A stretch of DNA of 64,000 bases from Methylomonas subterranea (GTDB lineage Bacteria > Pseudomonadota > Gammaproteobacteria > Methylococcales > Methylomonadaceae). The stretch lies in the NCBI RefSeq assembly GCF_024505185.1, contig NZ_JANIBJ010000001.1, positions 62,001-126,000 on the forward strand, read 5' to 3'. Below, in pieces: positions 1 to 9,397 of this stretch. Under the pieces are notes generated by a model. It did not search any database. It had not been told where the DNA came from and saw only the letters and a list, made by a program, of their open reading frames with translations. The position numbers and the translations under genes were made by a program. Position 1 is the first letter of the stretch; every line of letters begins with the position of its first letter.

Positions 1-2467
1 AGCGCTCGGTGTTATCGGCTATTTGTTGCTGGAAATGGGCGATTTTATCTTCGCAGGCCTGCAGTTGTTGATTTAGCGCGGCAATGTCCTTTTGCAAGCC
101 TTCCTGACGCAATAAATACACCTGATAATCCTGGCGTCGAGCGGTCAGGCGGTCGAACAAGGCATTTTCCTTGCCTTTTGCCGGTAGTTTTTCCCCCAGC
201 ATGGGCAGTTGCGCTTGCAGCTTTTCGATCAGGGCGGTTTCTTCCGCGAGGCATTTTTCATAGCGTTGGCCGATTTCATCAAATTCCGGCGGCCTGTTGT
301 CCCATTGGGTTTCCAGGTCTTGAACCGTGGCGCTCAGTTTTGTCAGCTGGGCTTGTTTGGCGCTTATGTCGGCGCTCATCTTGGCGATATTGCGTTGTAA
401 CTGGCTGTGTTGGCTGACCAGATTGCCCAGTTTGGTCAGCTCTTCGTTTTCCTGGGTGAACAGGTGTTTCTGCAGCGACAGGTTTTCTATATCCATGCCG
501 TCGCGCATAACATTCAGCCGATTGGCCAGCGCGATCCATTGAGAATGCATCTGTTGCAGGCGTTGTTGTTTGGCCGACAGTTGCGAGTCGAACTTTTGCG
601 CGGCTTTCAACTTGGCGCTGGCCATATCGATACTGGATTTAAGAGCTTGTATCTTACCGCGCTGATCCACCAGGGCTTTCTTCGCATCGGTAAAAACCGG
701 CGGTTTCAGAACATAGGGGTGGTTGGTCGATCCGCACAAATAGCAAGGCTTGCCGTCTATCAGCTTGGCCCGGTCGGCTGCCATTTTTTTGATCAGGGCT
801 TCGTTACGCAGGGCCTGTTCGAGGACTTTGATGATGTTCTCTTCACGGCTCAATTCCTGGCTCAGTTCATCCAGACGGGCTTGCAGTTCGTTGACATCGG
901 GCGGTAGATCGGTGCGTTTTTTGATGCCCAGCCAGCTCAATAACCCCCTGTCGCTCAGTTTGGCGGTGACGGTGGCCAGCGATAACATCTCTTGCAGGTC
1001 GTTGACGCGGGCTTGTTGTTCTTGCCGCAACTCTTGCAGCTCTTCCGGGCTTTTACCCTGGGCAATTTCGCGCAGGCTCGTCTGATCGGCTTCTATCCGC
1101 TGTTGTAAGTCGGTTAAATCTTCCCGGGTGGTTTGCAGCGTGGTTTTGTTTTTATTCAGAGACGCCGTGATGTTTTTGGCCCAAGTGGCCTGGGTTTTTT
1201 GTTTGCCGCCCAGTTCGCCGCGCTGCGCCCTGAGTTGGCGTAATCGGACTACGTCGGGAAAGTCGTTTATCAGGCCGGCATCCCTTTGATGAGCTTGAAA
1301 CCAGAGGTCGATTTCCGCCAACGCGGTCTGATTATCGCTTATCTGGCGTTGTATCGATTGCGCCAGTTCGCGCTGCCTGGGCAGCTCCAGTTTCAATTCG
1401 CTAAGCGATAATTTGAGGGTGTCGACGATCTGCTTCTGCTCGCTGAGCGATTTGTCGGGCACCGGCAAACCGAGCGGATTGGAATGCACCTCAAGTTGGT
1501 TTTGCAGCAGGCTCAATTCCTTTTGGTAAGCGTCCAGTGTCGCTTGGTTTTGTGCTATCAGTGCCTGCTTGCCATCCAGCAAGGCGATTTCAGCGCGAAA
1601 TTGCAGAGCGGGCTGACCGTCCGCGATCCGTTGCAAATCTTGTCGATACTGGCCGATTTTTTGGGATAAATTTCGTTGCCGCTCCAGAAGCCGTTGTTGC
1701 CTGTCCTCCAGCTCGGCAATGTTTTGCAAATCGGCGAGTTGCCGTTGGCTGTGCTTTTGCTGTTGCTTGAATTCCGCCACTTGCTGTTTGAAATCGTCAA
1801 GATCGTGAGCCGCCGCCTCCAGCGTATCCGGCGTCAATAGCGGAATACCGGCTAAATCCTGCTGTAATTGGCTTAAATTCGATTGGGCTTGCCGGAAGCG
1901 GTTTTCGGTTTGCTGTCGGTAGTCGGCATATAGATCGGTACCGCTGATTTTTTCCAGAATATCCATCCGTTCGCTGTCCAGCGCATGCAGGAAGGCGGCA
2001 AAATCGCCCTGCGGCAATACGATGGATTTGCCGAACCGGTGAAAGTCCATGCCGGTCAGTTCGGCGATGCGGTGGCGGACTTGATTGGGGGTTTCCGCCA
2101 GTAATAATTCTTCGCCGTTCAGCTTGGTCAGGGTCATCTTCGGCAACAACGCAACGGCCTGGTCCGAGGTATCACTGAGCTTCGTCCACCAGGTCGAACG
2201 GTATTTATTCTCGCCCAATGCGAATTCAACCTGAGCGAAACAGTCGCTGGTTTGCTTGGTCATCACATGCGCGGCGGGTCTGTCGAAGCGAAAGGTTTCG
2301 CCGTAAAGAGCCAGGGTGATGACATCCAGAATGCTGGATTTGCCGGATCCGTTCGGACCGGTAATGGCAAACACCCCGCTGTCGGCAATCGGACCCTGAT
2401 CGAAATAAACCCGCCCCTCGCCTTCCAGAGAATTGATGTTTTTGAAAAAAATATTAAGAATTTTCAT
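1..2467 (-). CDS. sbcC: SbcC-like exonuclease ATPase subunit (partial, N-terminal ~822 residues)
   Basis: SMC/Rad50-like ATPase subunit of the SbcCD nuclease, which cuts hairpins and processes double-strand breaks. The frame starts at ATG 2465-2467 (MKILNIFFKNINS) and runs off the left edge, so it has no stop in the window. A Walker A motif (GPNGSGKSS) lies near residue 40. The family-typical segment QGDFAAFLHALDSERMDIL follows around residue 180. A long Q/E/L-rich coiled coil comes next, with a zinc-hook CYLC at about residues 575-578 (743-745 on the DNA). The C-terminal signature and Walker B part are beyond the edge. The gene upstream is the divergent glcD, so sbcD does not directly precede it as it does in E. 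coli. It could be another Rad50-type protein, but the N-terminal segments fit SbcC well. Confidence 0.9.
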   Translation of the reverse strand, partial: MKILNIFFKNINSLEGEGRVYFDQGPIADSGVFAITGPNGSGKSSILDVITLALYGETFRFDRPAAHVMTKQTSDCFAQVEFALGENKYRSTWWTKLSDTSDQAVALLPKMTLTKLNGEELLLAETPNQVRHRIAELTGMDFHRFGKSIVLPQGDFAAFLHALDSERMDILEKISGTDLYADYRQQTENRFRQAQSNLSQLQQDLAGIPLLTPDTLEAAAHDLDDFKQQVAEFKQQQKHSQRQLADLQNIAELEDRQQRLLERQRNLSQKIGQYRQDLQRIADGQPALQFRAEIALLDGKQALIAQNQATLDAYQKELSLLQNQLEVHSNPLGLPVPDKSLSEQKQIVDTLKLSLSELKLELPRQRELAQSIQRQISDNQTALAEIDLWFQAHQRDAGLINDFPDVVRLRQLRAQRGELGGKQKTQATWAKNITASLNKNKTTLQTTREDLTDLQQRIEADQTSLREIAQGKSPEELQELRQEQQARVNDLQEMLSLATVTAKLSDRGLLSWLGIKKRTDLPPDVNELQARLDELSQELSREENIIKVLEQALRNEALIKKMAADRAKLIDGKPCYLCGSTNHPYVLKPPVFTDAKKALVDQRGKIQALKSSIDMASAKLKAAQKFDSQLSAKQQRLQQMHSQWIALANRLNVMRDGMDIENLSLQKHLFTQENEELTKLGNLVSQHSQLQRNIAKMSADISAKQAQLTKLSATVQDLETQWDNRPPEFDEIGQRYEKCLAEETALIEKLQAQLPMLGEKLPAKGKENALFDRLTARRQDYQVYLLRQEGLQKDIAALNQQLQACEDKIAHFQQQIADNTER

Positions 2468-2649
2468 AAATTTATGATTTGTCCGGTATTTATGGGGCCT
2501 GTTGTTGCGGCTGCCCAAAAATATGCTGTGCGGGTATTCAACCGTTAGCCTGCCATGATACACGATGAAATTTTGCTAAACAAAAACAAACCGCGCGGGT
2601 TTGGCGTATATTTTCCGCCCATGCCGTCCACGGGTCCGGAGTTATCCGT

Positions 2650-4143
2650 GTGTCTTTTTCAACAAGCGTTTTTCTATCGTCGACCATGCCATTATCCAGC
2701 GCCTTTATACAAAAATGCCGGGATCTGCTCGGCGACCGACAGGTGATTGCCGATACGGAATCCCTGCGAGTGTATGAATGCGACGCCTTGGCGGCTTATC
2801 GCCAGCTGCCGGAACTGGTGCTGCTGCCGGAAACCGTAGACCAAGTTCAAGCACTTTTGGCTTTGTGCCGGCGGTATCGCGTTCCGGTGGTCGCGCGCGG
2901 GGCCGGCACCGGCCTTTCCGGCGGAGCGCTGCCGGTTGCCGGTGCCGTGGTATTGGGCTTGAGTAAAATGCAGCGGATTCTGGCTATTGATCCTGAAAAC
3001 CGCCGCGCCACGCTACAGCCCGGCGTGCGCAATCTGGCCATCTCCGAAGCCGCCAGGCCATACGGATTGTATTATGCGCCGGACCCGTCCTCGCAAATCG
3101 CCTGCAGCATAGGCGGCAATGTGGCGGAAAATGCCGGTGGCGTGCACTGTTTGAAATACGGATTGACCGTGCATAATGTATTGCAAATCAAACTGGTCAC
3201 CATGGACGGCGAATTGCTGGTGCTGGGCGGCGGCGGCCTGGATACGCCGGGCTACGATTTGCTGGCCTTGGCAATAGGTTCCGAGGGCTTATTGGGCGTG
3301 GTGGTTGAAATAACCGTGCGTCTGTTGCCGCTGCAACCGCGGACGCAGGTGCTGTTGGCGGCCTTTGCATCGGTGGAACAAGCCGGTGCCGCGGTGGCGG
3401 CGATCATTGCCGACGGCTTGTTGCCGGCCGGCCTGGAATTGATGGACAAGGCAGCGATAAGCGCAACCGAAGCCTTTGCCCATGCCGGTTATCCACTGGA
3501 GGCGGCGGCGATTTTACTCTGCGAGCTGGACGGTATGCCCGAGCAGGTGGAAGCGGATAGCCGGCGGACTCGGCGTTTGTTGCAACAGCATGCCGCGACG
3601 GAGATTCGGACGGCTGTCGACGAGACGGAACGCAAGCGCTTCTGGGCCGGCCGTAAGGCCGCCTTTCCGGCGGTAGGCCGTATCGCCAGCGATTACTATT
3701 GCATGGATGGCACCATCCCGCGCGGGCAGTTGGCGCATGTGCTGCAACAAATAGGTGCCTTGGCCGAAGCCAGTGGCTTGAGCGTGGTGAACGTGTTTCA
3801 TGCCGGCGACGGCAATTTACATCCCTTGATTTTGTATGACGCCAATAGGGCGGGCGACTTTGAAAAAGTCGAAGCGTTGGGAGGGCGGATACTGGAGCTT
3901 TGCGTGGCGGTTGGTGGCGCCATTACCGGCGAGCACGGCGTGGGCCATGAAAAGCTGAATCAAATGTGCGTGCAATTTCGGGCCGCGGAATTGGCGCAGT
4001 TTCACCGGCTCAAGCAGGCCTTCGATCCATTGGGTTTGTTGAATCCCGGTAAAGCCATACCAAGCCTGCATCGGTGCGCCGAAATGGGGCGCATGCATGT
4101 ACACAGCGGCCGGCTGCCGCATCCGGACCTGGAGCGGTTTTAA
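2650..4143 (+). CDS. glcD: Glycolate dehydrogenase, FAD-binding subunit GlcD
   Basis: Flavin subunit of the membrane-associated glycolate dehydrogenase, oxidising glycolate (or D-lactate) to glyoxylate and passing electrons to the GlcF iron-sulfur subunit. It is 497 residues, the usual GlcD length. An FAD-binding PCMH domain lies at about 50-230 (VVARGAGTGLSGGALP; DPSSQIACSIGGNVAENAGG). The C-terminal FAD-oxidase domain contains HAGDGNLHPL and GEHGVGHEK. A GTG start at 2650 is preferred because GGAG lies 8 bases upstream; the next candidate, ATG 2686, has no visible ribosome site. Its stop overlaps the glcE start (TAATG). D-lactate dehydrogenase is the main alternative, but the D-E-F gene order favours glycolate. 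Confidence 0.93.
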   Translation: MSFSTSVFLSSTMPLSSAFIQKCRDLLGDRQVIADTESLRVYECDALAAYRQLPELVLLPETVDQVQALLALCRRYRVPVVARGAGTGLSGGALPVAGAVVLGLSKMQRILAIDPENRRATLQPGVRNLAISEAARPYGLYYAPDPSSQIACSIGGNVAENAGGVHCLKYGLTVHNVLQIKLVTMDGELLVLGGGGLDTPGYDLLALAIGSEGLLGVVVEITVRLLPLQPRTQVLLAAFASVEQAGAAVAAIIADGLLPAGLELMDKAAISATEAFAHAGYPLEAAAILLCELDGMPEQVEADSRRTRRLLQQHAATEIRTAVDETERKRFWAGRKAAFPAVGRIASDYYCMDGTIPRGQLAHVLQQIGALAEASGLSVVNVFHAGDGNLHPLILYDANRAGDFEKVEALGGRILELCVAVGGAITGEHGVGHEKLNQMCVQFRAAELAQFHRLKQAFDPLGLLNPGKAIPSLHRCAEMGRMHVHSGRLPHPDLERF

Positions 4144-5198
4144 TGCGTGGGACCGATAGAGAGTCGCAAATAGTGCGGCAAGTGTTGCGGGCCATTGAAA
4201 CCGGTCAAGGTTTGCGTATTGTTGGCGGTGGCAGCAAGGCATTTTACGGTGGCCATTGCACGGCCGATGTCGTGTTAAACACGGCGGAACATTCGGGAGT
4301 GATCGATTACCAGCCCAGCGAACTGGTCGTCACGCTGCGCTCGGGTAGCCGTATGGCGGAGATAAGCGAATTGCTGGCCGGGCAGCGGCAAATGCTGGGA
4401 TTCGAGCCGCCGGATTATGCCGGCCGGGCTACCCTGGGCGGCACGTTGGCCTGCGGATTTTCCGGACCGAGGAGGCCTTTCGCCGGCAGTGCCCGTGATT
4501 TCGTGCTGGGTTGTAAAATCGTCAACGGTCGCGGCGAAGTATTGAATTTCGGCGGTCGGGTAATCAAAAACGTGGCCGGCTTCGATGTGTCGCGCTTAAT
4601 GGTCGGCGCGCTGGGGACGTTGGGCGTGTTGCTGGAAGTAACCTTGCGTGTGTTGCCCGTGCCCGAAACGGAGTTGACACTGGTTTACGCACTTAACGAA
4701 GCGCGGGCCTTAAATCGCATGCAACAATTATCCGGGCAGCCCTGGCCGCTTTCGGCAATGGCTTTCGACGGGGAATTTTTGCGCATCAGACTGTCGGGCG
4801 CCGAAGCCGCCGTCGGAGCGGCGGCAGCCCAATTGGCGGGTGATATCGATCCGGACGGGGATATGTTTTGGCATGATTTACGCGAGCAACGCTTAAGTTT
4901 TTTCCAATTGCCCGGTAGCTTGTGGCGTATCGGTATGGCGCCGGCCTCCGCGCCGTTGAATTTGTCCGGGCGTGGCTTGCTGGATTGGGGCGGGGCCTTG
5001 CGCTGGTTAAACAGCGATATGCCGGCCGAGACCATACATGCCGCCGCTTCGGCGCGGGGCGGTCATGCCATATGTTATCGTGGCGAAGACAAAAGCGATT
5101 GGATGCGGCTGGATGGCGGTTTGCTCGGTTTGCAACGGAACATTCGCCAAGCATTCGATCCGTTGACGATATTTAATTCAGGCCGTTTGTTTTCCTAA
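4143..5198 (+). CDS. glcE: Glycolate dehydrogenase, FAD-binding subunit GlcE
   Basis: Second flavin-fold subunit of glycolate dehydrogenase, required with GlcD and GlcF for activity. The 351-residue frame starts at ATG 4143, inside the glcD stop codon, which implies translational coupling. A longer in-frame start at 4074 would overlap glcD by 70 bases and is rejected. A PCMH-type FAD fold is visible: GLRIVGGGSKAFYGG near residue 25, GRATLGGTLACGFSGPRRP near 98-116, and VIKNVAGFDVSRLMVGALG near 140-158. The end (RQAFDPLTIFNSGRLFS) is the typical GlcE tail. It resembles GlcD but is shorter and lacks the large C-terminal oxidase half. Confidence 0.92.
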   Translation: MRGTDRESQIVRQVLRAIETGQGLRIVGGGSKAFYGGHCTADVVLNTAEHSGVIDYQPSELVVTLRSGSRMAEISELLAGQRQMLGFEPPDYAGRATLGGTLACGFSGPRRPFAGSARDFVLGCKIVNGRGEVLNFGGRVIKNVAGFDVSRLMVGALGTLGVLLEVTLRVLPVPETELTLVYALNEARALNRMQQLSGQPWPLSAMAFDGEFLRIRLSGAEAAVGAAAAQLAGDIDPDGDMFWHDLREQRLSFFQLPGSLWRIGMAPASAPLNLSGRGLLDWGGALRWLNSDMPAETIHAAASARGGHAICYRGEDKSDWMRLDGGLLGLQRNIRQAFDPLTIFNSGRLFS

Positions 5199-5257
5199 CC
5201 ATCATGAAGTCGTTGCGTCGCCCCTGCCTATGACAGCAGCCTCCCAAGTTGCGATTG

Positions 5258-5338
5258 CTCGCCGGAAGGGACGCCGTGAATACGTCCGTGTAGGCTAGCC
5301 GGCGGCATCCTTTCCCAATATTTTACTTTCAGAGTAAA
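5258..5338 (+). repeat. Truncated copy of the dispersed ~174-bp hairpin repeat, in the glcF leader
   Basis: The stretch GACGCCGTGAATACGTCCGT, GTAGGCTAGCCGGCGGCATCC and the terminal TTACTTTCAGAGTAA match the repeat units at 46366-46700 and 53700-54228. Compared with those, the right-hand arm of the main stem is missing between GCATCC and TTCCCAAT. The element ends two bases before the glcF ATG, so it supplies the immediate translation-initiation region of that gene. Confidence 0.8.
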
Positions 5339-5340
5339 CC

Positions 5341-6546
5341 ATGCAGACCCAATTCGCCGATTTCATTAAACAAACAGCCCAAGGCCGGCGGGCCGAGGCC
5401 ATTTTGCGCCATTGCGTACACTGCGGGTTTTGCAATGCCGGTTGTCCGACCTATCAATTGCTGGGTGATGAACAGGATGGGCCGCGCGGACGGATTTATC
5501 TGATCAAACAGGTCTTGGAAGGCAACACCGCCACTCGGGCGACCCAACAGCACTTGGACCGCTGCTTGACCTGTCGGGCCTGCGAAACCGTCTGTCCGTC
5601 CGGTGTGGAATACGGCCGTTTGTTGGACATTGGCCGGGGGTTGGTCGAACAGCAGGTGTCGCGCGTCTGGCATCAGCGTCTGCTACGCTGGTTGTTGTTA
5701 TTCGCTTTGCCGGTGCCGCAGCGGTTTGCCCGTCTGCTGGCAGTCGCCAGAATATGCCGTCCGCTGTTGCCGCGACGATTTAAAAACATGCCGCCGTCGT
5801 TGCAAGCCGTTTCGCGCCGGCCGGCAAGCCGGCATTCAAGGCGCATGCTGCTCCTGGAAGGTTGCGTGCAGCCGGCATTGGCCCCGAGTATCAATGCCGC
5901 GACCGCCCGGGTGCTGGATAGGTTGGCCATCAGTCTGGTGGATACGCCCGCCGCCGAATGTTGCGGCGCGCTGGCCTATCACTTGAACGATCAGCCGGCC
6001 GGTCTGAACAGTATGCGGCGCCTGATCGATGCCTGGTGGCCCGAGGTCGAAAAGGGCGTGGAGGCCATCGTCACGACGGCAAGCGGCTGCGGCGTCACCG
6101 TTAAGGATTATGCCGAACTGTTAAAACATGATCCCTTGTACGCCGAAAAAGCGGCCCGTATTTCGGGTTTAGCCAAGGACATCGGCGAAATTCTATCGGC
6201 CGAAGAACTATCGGTATTTAAACCCGCGGCGCGGCGGATAGCTTTTCATTCGCCCTGTACTTTGCAGCACGGTCAAGCGTTAAACGGCGTGGTGGAAAAA
6301 GTATTGCTTGGCTTGGGCTTTGAACTTACGCCGGTTGCGGATGGGCATTTGTGTTGCGGATCGGCGGGCAGTTACGCCTTGCTGCAAGCGGAATTATCCG
6401 GCCGCTTGCGGGCGGCCAAGATCCAGGCATTGCAAGCCGGTCGGCCGGAACTGATTGCAACCGCCAATATCGGCTGCTGGTTGCAGTTGCGGGAAAAATC
6501 CGCTCTGCCGGTGGTGCATTGGATAGAGTTATTGGCCGAAGCCTGA
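5341..6546 (+). CDS. glcF: Glycolate dehydrogenase, iron-sulfur subunit GlcF
   Basis: Electron-transfer subunit carrying glycolate-derived electrons from GlcDE to the respiratory chain. The 401-residue protein has two N-terminal [4Fe-4S] ferredoxin motifs, C25-x2-C28-x2-C31-x3-C35 and C75-x2-C78-x2-C81-x3-C85. Two CCG-domain cysteine motifs follow (ECCGALAYH and CCGSAGSY), typical of heterodisulfide-reductase-like subunits. It lies 142 bases after glcE rather than being coupled. That gap contains a truncated dispersed repeat ending 2 bases before the ATG, and only a weak AGAG can act as ribosome site. Expression may therefore differ from a normal tight glcDEF operon. Confidence 0.93.
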   Translation: MQTQFADFIKQTAQGRRAEAILRHCVHCGFCNAGCPTYQLLGDEQDGPRGRIYLIKQVLEGNTATRATQQHLDRCLTCRACETVCPSGVEYGRLLDIGRGLVEQQVSRVWHQRLLRWLLLFALPVPQRFARLLAVARICRPLLPRRFKNMPPSLQAVSRRPASRHSRRMLLLEGCVQPALAPSINAATARVLDRLAISLVDTPAAECCGALAYHLNDQPAGLNSMRRLIDAWWPEVEKGVEAIVTTASGCGVTVKDYAELLKHDPLYAEKAARISGLAKDIGEILSAEELSVFKPAARRIAFHSPCTLQHGQALNGVVEKVLLGLGFELTPVADGHLCCGSAGSYALLQAELSGRLRAAKIQALQAGRPELIATANIGCWLQLREKSALPVVHWIELLAEA

Positions 6547-6586
6547 AGGCCGTTTCGTCAAATCCATGACAGCGTTGCCAAAAGAT

Positions 6587-6624
6587 GGCGAATGGTCGGC
6601 GCTTTAAATTGCCAACCATTCGCC
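6587..6624. terminator. Inverted repeat between convergent glcF and fimV
   Basis: GGCGAATGGT (6587-6596) pairs with ACCATTCGCC (6615-6624). After one mismatch three further pairs (GGC/GCC) extend the stem, leaving a 10-base loop. It sits between the converging ends of glcF and fimV. No clear T-run follows on either strand, so termination is inferred from position and stem strength only. Confidence 0.45.
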
Positions 6625-6639
6625 GCGGATTGCTGGAGT

Positions 6640-9360
6640 CTAGTTCAGCTCATCCAATATGGCTTGGGCGGCTTGTTTTTGTTCCGGGCTGCCTTTTGCC
6701 AATACTTCGGTGGCGATGGTTCTTGCCGCCTCGGCATCGCCCATATCGATATAGGCTTTTGCCAAATCGATCTTGGTTTCGAATTCATCCATGTCGGTTA
6801 AATCGGCAACCCCGAAATCCATGTCATCGTCCAGACTTTTGCTGGCGGGGGTTTCAAAGTCAAAATTAAAGTCAAATTCGTCCGAGCCGCTAGTTAAAGT
6901 TTCGCTGACTGGTTCAACCGGGGTCTTTTTGGGTTCTTCTTCCGCGAACTCCGGAAATTCGAAACTTTCCAGGCTGGCCAAATCCAGCTTATCTTCATCC
7001 GGCCTTGTTTTGTCGCCGGCCGCATCGGTTGCCGAATCAAGTTCAAAGTTGAAATCGAAACTTTCCAGGGTTTCGCTGGCCTTGGTTTTTTCCTCGTCGG
7101 CGCTATCGGGCTGCAGGCCGCTTAAATCAAAATCTATCGTTTCGATATCGGGCGCGGGTTCCGCAAGCTCGTCTTTGGGTTTCGATTCGCTTTCGGCTTG
7201 TTCGAACGAACCAAGGTCAAAATCCAGGCTGCCGTGATCGGGTTCCTCTGGCAGAGTCAATTGCATTTCAGCCAATTCGGAATTTATCTCGTCCATCAAT
7301 TCCATGTCCGGCAAGGCCGGGGTTTCCAGGTCGCTTAAATCGTCCGTGGTTTCAAAGTGCGCGGGTTCTCTGTCCAGCAAGTTGTTTGCCGCAATGTCGT
7401 CCGATACCGGGGCGGGCTTATGTTGAGGGACGCTGCCGCCGAACAAGGCCGATTCCGGTATGATCTCCTTGGCCATATCCGTTACCTTGCTCCAGAACGC
7501 TCTATCGGCATTCTTACCCGCGTCGGCCAGCTCTTGCGTGTATTCGGCGAAACGCTCTCTATTCTCGTTGGCGTAGAAAATTTCAAGCAGCTTCAGCTTG
7601 TAATCGTCTTTTTCCGGTTGGTCTTTTATCGCATGGCGGATTAAATCCTCGGCCTGTTGGTAACGGCCATAGGCCAGATAAACATCCGCTTCCGACATGG
7701 GATCGATATCGTTCTGATCGGTGTCGAAAGCTTCGAAATCGCTGGGGGTGAAGTCGCTGATAAACGAACTTTCGCCGACGGTACCGACATCGTAAGCGCC
7801 GGTGCTGTTGATATCCATGACCGGCACCGCCAAGCTGCTGTCGGCATCCGGCATTTTGATCTGGCTAGCGGAGGCGAACATGCTTTCGGTGTTGGTTTGG
7901 CTCTCGATTTTTCGTTTCCGCCATAACAACCACCCCAGCAAACCCATGATGCCGACGCTCAGTCCGCCGATGACCATCGAGTAACTGGGAGAAGACAGGA
8001 AGCTTTCTTCTTCAACCACAATCGGCGCCGGAGGCGGAGGTGTCGGCCTGACCGGTTTGGGCGGAGCGGGGACGGGGGCCGGTTTAATTTCGACCGGTGC
8101 TTCCGGCTGCGCGGCGGTAACCGGCGGTTCAGCCGTTGGAGCGGGAACGCTTGCTTGCTCGGGGGCAGCGGGCTCGGCTGGAGCGGGGGGAGGGGGAGGG
8201 CTTGGTTCCGCGGGTTGCGCGGGTGGAACTTGGGTGCTCTCTGCCTGCTGTTGGGCGCTATCTTGGTCTTTATGTTGTAGGGTTGCCAATTGTTGGTCCT
8301 TCAAGGCCAGCAATTGCTGCATCATGTTTAGCTGTTGTTCGAGCCGGTCGATACGGCTTTGTAAATCGAGGTCCTTGCCGTCGGCCGTTCCGCCGCCGGT
8401 TCCTTCGGTAGTCGCGTTTCCATCGCCGCCCGGTTTTACCTTGCCGCCCGCAACAGCACTGTCGGTGATCTTGGTGTCGCTGGGTGCGACGAGTTCCAAA
8501 GCCTTGGCGCCGGCTACGGTTTCAGCGGCGGGTTTGCGCGGTTTAATCTCGCCACGTTTGCCGGAGGATTGCAAAATGGCTTCGGTCTCCGGTATCTTCA
8601 ATACCATGCCTGTTTTCAGCGAGTCAATGTTGCCGTGGTTGAACGCCTCGGGATTCGCATTAAACAGGGCAGCCATCATTTGACTGGTGGGTACGCCGCG
8701 TTCGTTGCCCAGCTGATTGGCTATTCGCCACAAGGTATCGGCGGTTCGGGTCGGGCCGTATTCGCCGCTGCTTGGCGTTTGCGGCGTGATGTTTGCGGCG
8801 GTATCCCGACGAGCGCCGGTTCTGGCGGGTTTGGGCTTGCGGGTGGGAGCGACATAGTCTTCGAGCGCTTCCAGCCGATAATCGCTACCCGCCGTGCTGG
8901 GTAGCGCGGGCGCCCGATAGGCCTCGGGCGGATCGATCAAAACGGTAAACTCTCGGTATTGGCTGCCTTGCGGCCAAGTGACTTCAAGTAAAAAATCTAA
9001 GAATGGTTCGGTCAAAGGTTCCCTGGAAGTGACTTTGACGATGATGGAGCCGTCGGCCTGCACCACGGGGTTGAATTTGATCTTGGATAAAAAATAATTC
9101 CAGGGAACGCCGGCTTGATCGAATTTTTCCGGAGGCGCCAGTTTTACCGTGACGTCGGCGGGGTTTTCGCCCGCCGCCAAGCGCAGATGAATTTCGGCGT
9201 TAAGTTTCTGGTTGAGGGCGGAATGCAATTGAATGTCACCGATACCCAGCGGTTGTGCGCTCATTGGTATCAGCAACGATACAACCGCTAAAGTTTTAGT
9301 TATGTGCTTCACATTCTTGTCCTTCACTGGGATTACCTCGGCACGATCGATCAGATGCAT
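6640..9360 (-). CDS. fimV: FimV-family pilus assembly / polar hub protein
   Basis: Inner-membrane-anchored peptidoglycan-binding protein of the FimV/HubP type, which organises type IV pili and cell-pole components. In order: a signal-like segment (KTLAVVSLLIPMSAQPLG), a FimV N-terminal domain (LGIGDIQLHSALNQKLNAEI), a LysM-like region around 200-260 (TADTLWRIANQLG), a coiled coil (LEQQLNMMQQLLALKDQQL), a Pro/Ala-rich linker, one membrane helix near 460-480 followed by WRKRK, a long acidic region, and the C-terminal FimV/TPR motif (DLAKAYIDMGDAEAARTIATEVL). The start is uncertain. In-frame GTG codons at 9327 and 9312 have better ribosome sites (GAGG and AGGA) than the ATG at 9360. It follows asd, as in pseudomonads. 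Confidence 0.9.
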   Translation of the reverse strand: MHLIDRAEVIPVKDKNVKHITKTLAVVSLLIPMSAQPLGIGDIQLHSALNQKLNAEIHLRLAAGENPADVTVKLAPPEKFDQAGVPWNYFLSKIKFNPVVQADGSIIVKVTSREPLTEPFLDFLLEVTWPQGSQYREFTVLIDPPEAYRAPALPSTAGSDYRLEALEDYVAPTRKPKPARTGARRDTAANITPQTPSSGEYGPTRTADTLWRIANQLGNERGVPTSQMMAALFNANPEAFNHGNIDSLKTGMVLKIPETEAILQSSGKRGEIKPRKPAAETVAGAKALELVAPSDTKITDSAVAGGKVKPGGDGNATTEGTGGGTADGKDLDLQSRIDRLEQQLNMMQQLLALKDQQLATLQHKDQDSAQQQAESTQVPPAQPAEPSPPPPPAPAEPAAPEQASVPAPTAEPPVTAAQPEAPVEIKPAPVPAPPKPVRPTPPPPAPIVVEEESFLSSPSYSMVIGGLSVGIMGLLGWLLWRKRKIESQTNTESMFASASQIKMPDADSSLAVPVMDINSTGAYDVGTVGESSFISDFTPSDFEAFDTDQNDIDPMSEADVYLAYGRYQQAEDLIRHAIKDQPEKDDYKLKLLEIFYANENRERFAEYTQELADAGKNADRAFWSKVTDMAKEIIPESALFGGSVPQHKPAPVSDDIAANNLLDREPAHFETTDDLSDLETPALPDMELMDEINSELAEMQLTLPEEPDHGSLDFDLGSFEQAESESKPKDELAEPAPDIETIDFDLSGLQPDSADEEKTKASETLESFDFNFELDSATDAAGDKTRPDEDKLDLASLESFEFPEFAEEEPKKTPVEPVSETLTSGSDEFDFNFDFETPASKSLDDDMDFGVADLTDMDEFETKIDLAKAYIDMGDAEAARTIATEVLAKGSPEQKQAAQAILDELN

Positions 9361-9397
9361 TTTGTCCGACTCATTAAAGATGTTTGCTAATCTTAGA

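Noticed and set aside
4074-4142. N-terminal extension of glcE
   Set aside because: It would overlap the conserved glcD end, while ATG 4143 gives a classical coupled start and normal length.
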